Below, in pieces: positions 7,369 to 13,401 of a stretch of 13,401 bases of DNA. Location: positions 1 through 13,401 of the forward strand of contig CASECL010000285.1 in assembly GCA_949286445.1 (NCBI GenBank). Direction: 5' to 3'. A model generated the notes under the pieces. The model was not told the origin of the DNA. It did not search any database and was given only the letters and a program-made list of their open reading frames with translations. A program made the translations under genes and the position numbers. How positions within the stretch are numbered: position 1 is the stretch's first letter; every line of letters begins with the position of its first letter. This DNA comes from an uncultured bacterium (lineage in GTDB: Bacteria; Verrucomicrobiota; Lentisphaeria; Victivallales; Victivallaceae).

Positions 7369-7389
7369 CGGGAAAGGCGTTTTTTGCAA
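7361..7389 (-). promoter_or_regulatory. Predicted promoter for DJ-1-like/tgt/GT-C operon
   Basis: Minus-strand TTGCAA (7389-7384), an exact 17-base spacer, and TATAGT (7366-7361). Predicted start is near 7354, with a leader of about 53 bases to ATG 7301. The -35 abuts the xerD start codon and the promoter faces the xerD promoter head-on, so RNA polymerase is unlikely to occupy both at once. TTGCAA is also the -35 proposed for ndk. Confidence 0.55.
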
Positions 7390-7391
7390 CT

Positions 7392-8288
7392 ATGTTTGAA
7401 AGCAATCTGGATTTTTTCCTCCGTCATCTGAGTCTGGAACGGGCATTGTCCCGCAACACTGTCGCCGCCTACGGCAGCGATCTGGAAGACTTCTTCCACT
7501 ATCTGAAAAGTCTCGGCATCTCCAGCCTTGACCGGGTTGACCGGGACACCATCATCGACTATCTGGGCGAAAAAAAGGATGCCGGAATGGAAAGCACCAC
7601 TATTGCCCGGCGGCTGGTAACTATTAAACTGGCATTCCGTTTTTTCCTTGAAGAAGGGCTGGTAAAGGAAAATCCTGCCGCCATCATGGATTCGCCCCGG
7701 CTGTGGAAACTGTTGCCGGATTTTCTCTCGGCAGAAGAGGTTTCCCGGCTGCTTGAAGTCAATCCGCCCGATCCGGAAAATCCCCTGCTCTGCCGCAACC
7801 GGGCCATGCTGGAACTGCTTTATGCTTCCGGACTGCGGGTTTCCGAACTGGCAGATCTGCCGCTCTCTGCAATTTTATGGGAAGACTCCATGCTCCGGGT
7901 GGTGGGCAAAGGCTCCAAAACCCGCATGGTTCCCGCCGGGGAAATTGCATTGGATATACTTAAAATCTACCTTGAAGAAGCCCGGCCGCAGCTTTTAAAA
8001 AATCCCCGGGAAGCTCATGTTTTCCTCTCTAAAAACGGGCGGCGGCTGGATCGGGAACGCATCTGGGGTATTGTCCGGGATTCCGCCCTCGCCGCCGGGA
8101 TCACCAAAAATGTGCACCCTCATACCCTGCGGCACAGTTTTGCCAGTCACCTGCTGGAAAACGGCGCGGATCTGCGGGTAATTCAGGAAATGCTCGGCCA
8201 CGCGGATATTGCCACTACGGAAATTTACACCCATATTGATTCATCCCGGCTGGGAGCCATACACCGCAAATTCCACCCCCGGGGATAA
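7392..8288 (+). CDS. xerD: Site-specific tyrosine recombinase XerD
   Basis: Tyrosine recombinase that, with XerC, resolves chromosome dimers at dif during division. At 298 residues it equals E. coli XerD in length. The N-terminal SAM-like core-binding domain covers about 1-100 (SRNTVAAYGSDL at 20-31), and the catalytic domain about 110-298. Active-site residues are R149 in ASGLRVSEL, K173 in GKGSKTR, H244 and R247 in HPHTLRHSFASHLL, H270 in LGHADIATTEIYTH, and the nucleophile Y279. Five of these six fall at E. coli XerD numbers, with R149 one off. It is the only plus-strand gene, divergent from the DJ-1-like gene by 90 bases and convergent with a membrane-protein gene. XerC is the main alternative, but GHADIATTEIYTHID and the length favour XerD. 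No complete dif site was found nearby. Confidence 0.92.
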   Translation: MFESNLDFFLRHLSLERALSRNTVAAYGSDLEDFFHYLKSLGISSLDRVDRDTIIDYLGEKKDAGMESTTIARRLVTIKLAFRFFLEEGLVKENPAAIMDSPRLWKLLPDFLSAEEVSRLLEVNPPDPENPLLCRNRAMLELLYASGLRVSELADLPLSAILWEDSMLRVVGKGSKTRMVPAGEIALDILKIYLEEARPQLLKNPREAHVFLSKNGRRLDRERIWGIVRDSALAAGITKNVHPHTLRHSFASHLLENGADLRVIQEMLGHADIATTEIYTHIDSSRLGAIHRKFHPRG

Positions 8289-8289
8289 G

Positions 8290-8307
8290 CCCGGCAGTAA
8301 AACCGGG
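8290..8307. terminator. Possible hairpin terminator between convergent genes
   Basis: CCCGG (8290-8294) pairs with CCGGG (8303-8307) across an 8-base loop, in the 24-base gap between the xerD stop (8288) and the stop of the opposing membrane-protein gene (8313-8315). On the plus strand it is followed by GAACTTTATTT, a broken T-rich tract; on the minus strand no T-run follows. It could be a weak bidirectional terminator. Confidence 0.35.
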
Positions 8308-8312
8308 GAACT

Positions 8313-9104
8313 TTATTTCCGGCGGCAGTAAAATTTTTCTCCGGGGCGTACCTCCCCGCCGGAAATCAGGTAGAGGGGAAAAACCAGAGAAAACAGCATA
8401 AATTCAAATCCCGCCGCCAGAATAATAATCTGCATCGGCAGGAAAAGCAGATAATCCATTTTTCCCGCCCCGATAAACTGCAAAAATCCCCATATCATCA
8501 ATACCGCGCAAACGGCCAATGCCAATACCACTCCTGCAATCTGAATTGCCGCCGCCGCAACTCCGAAGTAACGCACATCCTTTGCCGCCAGACGCGCCAG
8601 CTGGAAAAATTCCGTCTCCGGTTTTTCCGCCGCCAGCCGTGCCAGCAGCAGATTAAGCCAGGCGGAAATCAAAGTTATCAGCAGCAGCAGCGGAATAACC
8701 CCGCCCCAGAAGAGGACGGCATTGCGGATATTTGCCATAGTAAAATACCTTGAAAGCCAGTCCGTTGCAAAAATAAAAGTCGCGGCAGTCAGAGAAAAAA
8801 AGAGAATATTTTTTCTTCTTTTCCAAGCCGGGCGGAGGGTATTTTTCCTGCCCAGCGCGGCCAGTTCCACCCGTACCGCCCCCCAGCCAAGCAGAAAGGA
8901 GAAAATCAGCAGAAAAACATATTCCAGCCCCCGTTCAGGGTACTTCAATGCCGCGGCAAAAAGCACTCCGCCGGGGATAAATGAGGCCAGCAGAAAATAA
9001 ATCCCGTTTAAATAAACCCTGCCGCTCAGCCGGCTGCGGAAAAAAATCAGGGAGAAGACCGCAAATAAAGTATTCTTCACCGTCCTTCTCCCGATTTCAT
9101 CCAT
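8313..9104 (-). CDS. Hypothetical multi-pass membrane protein, 263 aa
   Basis: I do not recognise a family. The protein is strongly hydrophobic with about six to seven likely membrane segments, roughly at residues 34-53, 62-80, 99-115, 128-156 (long, possibly two), 181-208 and 218-247. Positive charges cluster in loops near 86-98 (GRKNTLRPAWKRRK), pointing to a cytoplasmic loop. The general pattern resembles small Yip1-like or DUF-type inner-membrane proteins, but no signature motif is seen. It lies 42 bases after the metG stop with no terminator between, so it is probably cotranscribed with metG. ATG 9104 has only a weak SD; GTG 9080 (residue 9), preceded by GGGAG 7 bases away, is a credible alternative start that would remove just eight residues. 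Confidence 0.65.
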   Translation of the reverse strand: MDEIGRRTVKNTLFAVFSLIFFRSRLSGRVYLNGIYFLLASFIPGGVLFAAALKYPERGLEYVFLLIFSFLLGWGAVRVELAALGRKNTLRPAWKRRKNILFFSLTAATFIFATDWLSRYFTMANIRNAVLFWGGVIPLLLLITLISAWLNLLLARLAAEKPETEFFQLARLAAKDVRYFGVAAAAIQIAGVVLALAVCAVLMIWGFLQFIGAGKMDYLLFLPMQIIILAAGFEFMLFSLVFPLYLISGGEVRPGEKFYCRRK

Positions 9105-9146
9105 TCTCTGCTGTGGATTGACTGCCGGTATGTATTATTTTCCGGC

Positions 9147-11090
9147 TTATCCGACTGTGGCACCGGAGGGGATATCACCATCCACAGTAAGAAGTTTAAG
9201 TTTGCCTTTGGTCTTGGCCGCCAGCAGCATGCCCTGAGATTCAATTCCTCTGATCTTTGCCGATTTAAGATTGCCGACGACAATGATGGTTTTGCCCACC
9301 ATCTCCTCCGGAGTATAATACTGCGCCACTCCGGCAACCAGCTGACGGGTTTCACCGCCAAGCTCAATACGGAGTTTCAGGAGTTTATCTGCTCCCTCCA
9401 CCTTTTCCGCCTCAAGAACTTTGGCTGTAACCAGCTTCACCCGGCCGAACTCCTCTATGTCAATAAGCTCAACCACATTTTCCGCCGCCGTTTTCACCGG
9501 GGCGGCGGCAGATTTCGCCGGAGCGTTTTTTTCCGGAGCTGCCGGTTCACTTTTTTCCGCCATCACCCGGGGGAAAAGTCCGGTAATGTCTGAAACCTTT
9601 TTCCCGCTCAGCACATCAGATTTGTCACTCAATGAGTCAATGGCATGATCCGCCAGATAATTTTCTCCCAGTCCCAGAGCGGAGGCAAGTTCGTCCATTT
9701 TGCCCGGCATCACCGGAGCCAGCAATACCGCCGCCCGGCGCAGTCCCTCTGCCGCAGTATGCAATACCATGGCAAGTTTCCCGGTTTCGCCCTTTTTCGC
9801 CAGGCTCCAGGGCGCGGTGCTTTCCAGATAACGGTTGGCGGAACGCACCGCTCCCATTACTGCGCCGATACCCTGATCCAGCTTCATTTCCGCCAGAGCG
9901 CGCTCCATTTCATCCCTGGCCCGGTCGAAATCCGCCAGCAGTGCCAGCGAAGCATCATCCATCGCACCGGCCTCCGGAATTACCGCACCGCAATTTTTGA
10001 CAATCATTTTTATCACCCGGCTGGCCAGATTGCCCAGATCGTTGGCCAGGTCGCTGTTGTAACGCCGGACAAAGGCCTCCTCGGTAAAACTGGCATCCTG
10101 TCCCGGCGTCATTTCGGTCAGCAGGAAGTAGCGGAATGCATCCACTCCGTACTTTTCCGCCATCTGCATCGGGTCAACCACATTGCCAAGTGACTTACTC
10201 ATTTTCTCCCGTCCGGTGAGCCACCAGCCGTGAGCAAAAATTGTTTTCGGCATCGGCAGATTCATTGCTTTAAGCATCGTCGGCCAGTAAACCGAATGGG
10301 TGGTCAGAATATCTTTGCCGATCAGGTGGTAAGAAGCCGGCCACCACTTTTTGAATTCCTCTTCATTCTGCAGATATCCCACCCCGGAAATATAGTTTAT
10401 CAGGGCGTCAAACCAGACATAGCAGACGTAATCATGATCAAAAGGCAGTTCAATACCCCAGCTCAGGCGGGATTTCGGCCGGGAAATGCACAAATCCCCC
10501 AGACCCTTGCGCAAAAATCCCAACGTTTCATTGGCCCGGAACGCCGGCTGTATGAAGTCCGGATGAGTTTCAATATAATCAATCAGCCACTCCCGGTATT
10601 TGCTCATACGGAAGAAATAGTTTGACTCGACAATTTTCACCACTTCACGCCCGCACTCCGGACATTTTCCGTCCACCAGGTCTTTTTCGGTGAAGAAGCG
10701 TTCATCACCGACGCAATAGTGCCCCTCGTATTCATCACGGTAGATTTCGCCGCGGTCGTAAAGCTCCTGAAGCACCTGTGAAACCACTTTCTTATGGTAA
10801 TCATAGGTGGTTCGGATGAATTTATCATTGGTTATGCCAAGTTTTTTCCAGAGTTCCTGAAAACGTACTACGGTCTCGTCACAATGAGACTGTTCGCTCA
10901 TTTTCCGCGCCGCGGCCGCCTTCTGGACTTTCTGTCCATGTTCATCGGTACCGGTCAGGAAAAAGGTGGGGCGGCCGAGAGAACGTGAATAACGGCACAT
11001 GACGTCAGCCAGAATAGTGGTATAGGCATGACCGATATGCGGTTTGTCATTCACATAGTAAATCGGCGTAGTGACATAAAAATTATCCAT
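9147..11090 (-). CDS. metG: Methionyl-tRNA synthetase with C-terminal tRNA-binding domain
   Basis: Class I aminoacyl-tRNA synthetase that charges tRNA-Met, including the initiator, in the cytoplasm. The 647-residue protein is full length. It begins with FYVTTPIYYVNDKPHIGHAYTT; the HIGH motif is at 18-21 and KMSKS at 296-300. The connective-peptide zinc knuckle has C126, C143 and C146, but the second ligand position is D129 rather than the usual Cys. The anticodon-binding helical domain spans about 345-500. A 30-residue Ala/Lys/Pro-rich linker (about 508-538) leads to a Trbp111-like OB-fold tRNA-binding domain (539-647) containing GRVKLVTAKVLEAE and GIESQGMLLAA. ATG 11090 agrees with family starts; the nearest SD-like GGAG is a long 13 bases away. 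A likely promoter lies just upstream, and an unknown membrane protein follows by 42 bases. Confidence 0.97.
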   Translation of the reverse strand: MDNFYVTTPIYYVNDKPHIGHAYTTILADVMCRYSRSLGRPTFFLTGTDEHGQKVQKAAAARKMSEQSHCDETVVRFQELWKKLGITNDKFIRTTYDYHKKVVSQVLQELYDRGEIYRDEYEGHYCVGDERFFTEKDLVDGKCPECGREVVKIVESNYFFRMSKYREWLIDYIETHPDFIQPAFRANETLGFLRKGLGDLCISRPKSRLSWGIELPFDHDYVCYVWFDALINYISGVGYLQNEEEFKKWWPASYHLIGKDILTTHSVYWPTMLKAMNLPMPKTIFAHGWWLTGREKMSKSLGNVVDPMQMAEKYGVDAFRYFLLTEMTPGQDASFTEEAFVRRYNSDLANDLGNLASRVIKMIVKNCGAVIPEAGAMDDASLALLADFDRARDEMERALAEMKLDQGIGAVMGAVRSANRYLESTAPWSLAKKGETGKLAMVLHTAAEGLRRAAVLLAPVMPGKMDELASALGLGENYLADHAIDSLSDKSDVLSGKKVSDITGLFPRVMAEKSEPAAPEKNAPAKSAAAPVKTAAENVVELIDIEEFGRVKLVTAKVLEAEKVEGADKLLKLRIELGGETRQLVAGVAQYYTPEEMVGKTIIVVGNLKSAKIRGIESQGMLLAAKTKGKLKLLTVDGDIPSGATVG

Positions 11091-11453
11091 AATAAGTTGA
11101 AAACTCCGTAAAATATATGATTTTTTATGTAAATCTGATCTTTGTCAATCTCTGTATTTCCGGCGGCACCCCTTCCTCTCCGCCGCAAACCCGCCGGAAC
11201 ATCACACTTATATATGCCTCGGAACGGAAACTGGTTTATCCTGTCTTGTTTTCCGGCATTCCATCCACTGCTTCCGGCGGCCGCCGCCATCACTGCCGCG
11301 GGATTTAAATTACAGCATAAATTTTCCCGCCCGGCGGAGGCATAAGACCTATCCCCCCCGTCTCACCGGTGCTCACGAACATAAATTCCGGTTCCCGCAT
11401 TCTCCCCGGCTTCAAACAGCACAAATCCCGGTCATCCCTCCCCAGGAAAAATT
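11091..11453. other. 363-base intergenic spacer upstream of metG
   Basis: No gene is supported here. The left end (11091-11160) is AT-rich and holds the likely metG promoter. The middle is GC-rich and includes a perfect 12-base palindrome, CGGCGGCCGCCG, at 11275-11286, plus several CCGCC/GGCGG runs that could fold. A plus-strand frame at 11217-11345 encodes a 42-residue hydrophobic, Ala-rich peptide, but it lacks an SD. No T-rich hairpin that would clearly end the DUF2062 transcript was found, and no T-box or riboswitch motif was recognised. Confidence 0.5.
11120..11148 (-). promoter_or_regulatory. Possible metG promoter with consensus -35
   Basis: Minus-strand TTGACA (11148-11143) is a perfect -35 hexamer. 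At the standard 17-base spacing the -10 would be AAAAAT (11125-11120), which matches the consensus at four of six positions. A better-looking TATATT at 11117-11112 is 25 bases away and too far to pair. Predicted leader is very short (about 20-25 bases). Confidence 0.4.
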
Positions 11454-12029
11454 TTACTGTTCCGGTGTCGTTGACTTTTCTGCGTCATGGCTGTGATGAC
11501 GTCTCATCCGGTGTTTTCCGCCGCCGGCAAGTCTTTTTGCCCTTCTGGCCTCGCGCAATGCCCGGTAACGCCTTACCGTTGAAAGCGCAACGAAATATCC
11601 CGGCACTGCCAGCAGCAGGGCAAAAAGCGTCCCCCCGGCAAAAAAAGACAGCGTCAGCTGCCACCCCAGCTCCATCAGCGCATGATAAGACTGCTCCTTG
11701 AGCAGAGACGATACCGCGTGTTTCACCTCAGCATAACGCAGCGGCTGAAAAATAAGGTAACTTCCAATCAGACACTGCACCGGATAAATGAAAAAAATCG
11801 TTACCTGATTGGTCACCAGGGTAAACAGACAGGACAATACTTTTGATGCCTTGAGCAGCAATGCCAGCGGTATTGCCACTGCCAGCTGGAGCCCGAAAGG
11901 TATTATCAACCCCACCGCCAGCCCGATCGCCACTCCCCGGGCGATGGACTCCGGCGTCCCCGGTTGACGGATAACTTTGAAATAAAAGTATTTCCAAAAA
12001 TTTTTAGAAAAAATATTGGGTATTTTCAT
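11454..12029 (-). CDS. DUF2062 domain membrane protein
   Basis: Predicted inner-membrane protein of the DUF2062 family (PF09835), whose function is not known; members often sit near glycan or lipid genes. The 191 residues contain the signature start GTPESIARGVAIGLAVGLIIPFGLQ (from about 24; the family core is the G-x-A-x-G-x-A-x-G helix) and, at about 73-90, TNQVTIFFIYPVQCLIGS, which corresponds to the NP-x-T-hydrophobic-Y segment; TN replaces the usual NP. Three or four hydrophobic segments are visible (about 32-59, 64-92, 123-150). The C-terminal tail (152-191) is strongly basic and His/Arg-rich (RRYRALREARRAKRLAG), probably cytoplasmic. ATG 12029 has AAGGAG 11 bases upstream. It follows the class II aldolase gene by 60 bases and may share its transcript. 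Confidence 0.82.
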   Translation of the reverse strand: MKIPNIFSKNFWKYFYFKVIRQPGTPESIARGVAIGLAVGLIIPFGLQLAVAIPLALLLKASKVLSCLFTLVTNQVTIFFIYPVQCLIGSYLIFQPLRYAEVKHAVSSLLKEQSYHALMELGWQLTLSFFAGGTLFALLLAVPGYFVALSTVRRYRALREARRAKRLAGGGKHRMRRHHSHDAEKSTTPEQ

Positions 12030-12089
12030 TGATATATCTGCTCCTTCGCCGTTATCCGCTTCCGCCGGTTTTGGGGTTATGTTAAATCG

Positions 12090-13385
12090 TCAGGGCTTGA
12101 GTTTGAAAGCCTTGACCAGGTCTTTTACTTCCGCATCGGTTATCGGTTTGAGACCGCCGAGGGTATGGGCGTAAATCGCCGCCTTGGCACTGTACTCAGC
12201 CACTTCCATACGGTCGTAGGCTTCCAACAGGGTTTTGCCGCTGCTGACCATACAGTCGTTCTTGATCAGAACCACCGGATAACGCGGAGAAACCAGTTTT
12301 GCCACCTTGTCCAAATCATGATAGTGGGTGCCGAACTCCAGACTGGGCACTTCGCGAAGCATTATGTAGCACTCCGGAATCAAACGGGTGTCAAACACCT
12401 CATTTGCCACGCCGAATGCCATCATATTCGGAGCATGGGAAATAATCAGTGAATTGATCTCCGGCTGGGCATCAAAAATCGCCTTGAAGAACCAGGCCGC
12501 CCGGCTGAGCGGTTTGCCTCTTTCATAGCGGAAACCATTGACATAGATCAGGTCATCGCTTTCCAGCCGGTCGCGGTCCAGCCCGTAGGGAGTGATGACA
12601 AAGCTCTCTTTGTCCACCCGCACCGCAAAAGTACCCTCGGTACTGGTAAAGAGCTGTTTCCGGTAGGCGCGCTGAATAAGTTCGCACATTTTCCGGCGCA
12701 GATCTTTTTCCACACTGGAGCACTCATCCCGGTCGAATTCCTTGAATTTCCCGTTCTGGCTGGCCAGATTGTAGTCAATCTGAGCGTCGGTAAGGTAGTG
12801 GGGCGTGCCGAGCTGATGTGCCTTGTTGATCAACCGGGCGCAGAAATCCAGAGTTTCAAACCGCTGGAAAGCATTGAGCAGACTGTCTCCGCCGGTCACT
12901 ACGCCGTGGTTTTCCAGCAGTACAGTATAGTGTCCTTCGGCAAAAACCTTGGCAATATTCTTTCCCAGAGCCTCGCTGCCGGGAACATCATAGGGCGCAT
13001 AACCTACCGCGCCGCAGACCTTTCTTGCCGCCGGAAGCACAGAGGTATTGGGTATTTTACCCACGGTGCTGAAAGAAACCAGCGCCGGCGGGTGGGCATG
13101 CAGCACCGCCTTGAAATCAGGACGGCACTGATAGATAGCACGGTGGAATGGAAACTCTGAAGACGGCTTGTGAATTCCGACAACTGATCCGTCTTTCTTA
13201 ACGCATACAATATCCTCGCGGCGGAGAGTTCCCTTGTCAATTCCGCCGGGGCTTATCCACATGTCTCCATTGTCATCAAGAATGGAGAGGTTACCCCCTG
13301 ACGTAGTGGTCATGCCGTAACCGTAAATACGCTGCATGATCTCCACGATCTGATCGCTGGGATGGACATAAGTTTGACTTTTCAT
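12090..13385 (-). CDS. Tandem class II aldolase/adducin domain protein, 431 aa
   Basis: Two class II aldolase/adducin folds in one chain; the family uses zinc to cleave sugar phosphates such as fuculose-, rhamnulose- or ribulose-phosphates, or to epimerise or dehydrate related compounds. Domain 1 (about 8-200) looks active: SGGNLS (29-34) and PGG (46-48) for phosphate binding, E77 in KPSSEFPFH as the acid/base, zinc ligands H96 and H98 in LHAHPP, and H160 in LENHGVV. Domain 2 (about 230-420) keeps the fold but not the site: TSTEGTF replaces SGGNLS, PLSRAAWFF replaces PSSEFPFH, only one His remains in ISHAPN, and KNDCMV replaces ENHGVV. Usual single-domain enzymes have 210-275 residues. ATG 13385 has a modest purine-rich SD (AAAGG, then TTGGA) upstream. 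The substrate is not predictable; the promoter lies beyond the window. Confidence 0.85.
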   Translation of the reverse strand: MKSQTYVHPSDQIVEIMQRIYGYGMTTTSGGNLSILDDNGDMWISPGGIDKGTLRREDIVCVKKDGSVVGIHKPSSEFPFHRAIYQCRPDFKAVLHAHPPALVSFSTVGKIPNTSVLPAARKVCGAVGYAPYDVPGSEALGKNIAKVFAEGHYTVLLENHGVVTGGDSLLNAFQRFETLDFCARLINKAHQLGTPHYLTDAQIDYNLASQNGKFKEFDRDECSSVEKDLRRKMCELIQRAYRKQLFTSTEGTFAVRVDKESFVITPYGLDRDRLESDDLIYVNGFRYERGKPLSRAAWFFKAIFDAQPEINSLIISHAPNMMAFGVANEVFDTRLIPECYIMLREVPSLEFGTHYHDLDKVAKLVSPRYPVVLIKNDCMVSSGKTLLEAYDRMEVAEYSAKAAIYAHTLGGLKPITDAEVKDLVKAFKLKP

Positions 13386-13401
13386 GATATTCCAACCTTT
13401 C

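Noticed and set aside
11051..11293. An 80-codon minus-strand frame upstream of metG
   Set aside because: It runs across the metG promoter and start into metG in another frame; no SD or domain.
11217..11345. Small plus-strand frame encoding an Ala-rich hydrophobic peptide
   Set aside because: No SD before its ATG and no recognisable motif; composition alone could produce it. Kept only as a remark in the spacer entry.
11369..11701. A 110-codon plus-strand frame
   Set aside because: It overlaps the 3' half of the DUF2062 gene in antisense, and the peptide is basic and low in complexity.
12060..12087. A complete dif site
   Set aside because: Only the XerD half matches; the core and XerC arm do not. 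Reported as a half-site only.
11454..13385. A toxin-antitoxin, defence or mobile island
   Set aside because: No nuclease, integrase other than the standard XerD, transposase, terminal repeats or methylase was found anywhere in the window.

Overview
The window reads as an ordinary stretch of bacterial chromosome: eleven protein genes, tightly packed, all on the minus strand except xerD. No rRNA, tRNA, CRISPR array, insertion sequence or phage gene was seen. Codon use is rich in CCG, CGG and GCC, and CCGG-type words are frequent throughout, so the DNA is moderately GC-rich. The lineage cannot be proved from one window. A ~390-residue nucleoside-diphosphate kinase built from a dead and a live domain, together with MetW, Tgt and bacterial-type sigma70 promoters, would fit a Gram-negative of the Planctomycetes-Verrucomicrobia-Lentisphaerae group. 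That placement is from memory of similar proteins and is a weak inference.

Layout, in transcription order (right to left for minus-strand genes). (A) 13385-11454: a tandem class II aldolase/adducin protein, then a DUF2062 membrane protein. (B) 11453-11091: a 363-base spacer carrying the likely metG promoter. (C) 11090-8313: metG, then an unrecognised multi-pass membrane protein. (D) 7392-8288, plus strand: xerD, ending tail-to-tail against C. (E) 7301-4326: a DJ-1/PfpI-like protein, tgt and a GT-C-type membrane glycosyltransferase, joined by a 1-base and a 26-base overlap. (F) 4198-961: ndk, a second GT-C-type membrane protein (7-base overlap) and metW, preceded by a good promoter inside the end of E and followed by a plausible terminator. 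(G) 724-1: rmlD (dTDP-4-dehydrorhamnose reductase), cut off by the window start.

Functionally this is a mixture: tRNA charging and modification (metG, tgt), nucleotide balance (ndk), chromosome dimer resolution (xerD), and a scattered envelope-glycan theme (two GT-C proteins and rmlD). Both GT-C genes start at TTG codons overlapping the housekeeping gene ahead of them, which suggests translational coupling.

No convincing new defence or mobile system is visible. The best second looks are the symmetrical, mutually exclusive promoter pair between the DJ-1-like gene and xerD, two unrelated enzymes that each carry one intact and one degenerate copy of the same domain, a metW with no metX, and an exact 11-base match to the E. 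coli dif XerD half-site.
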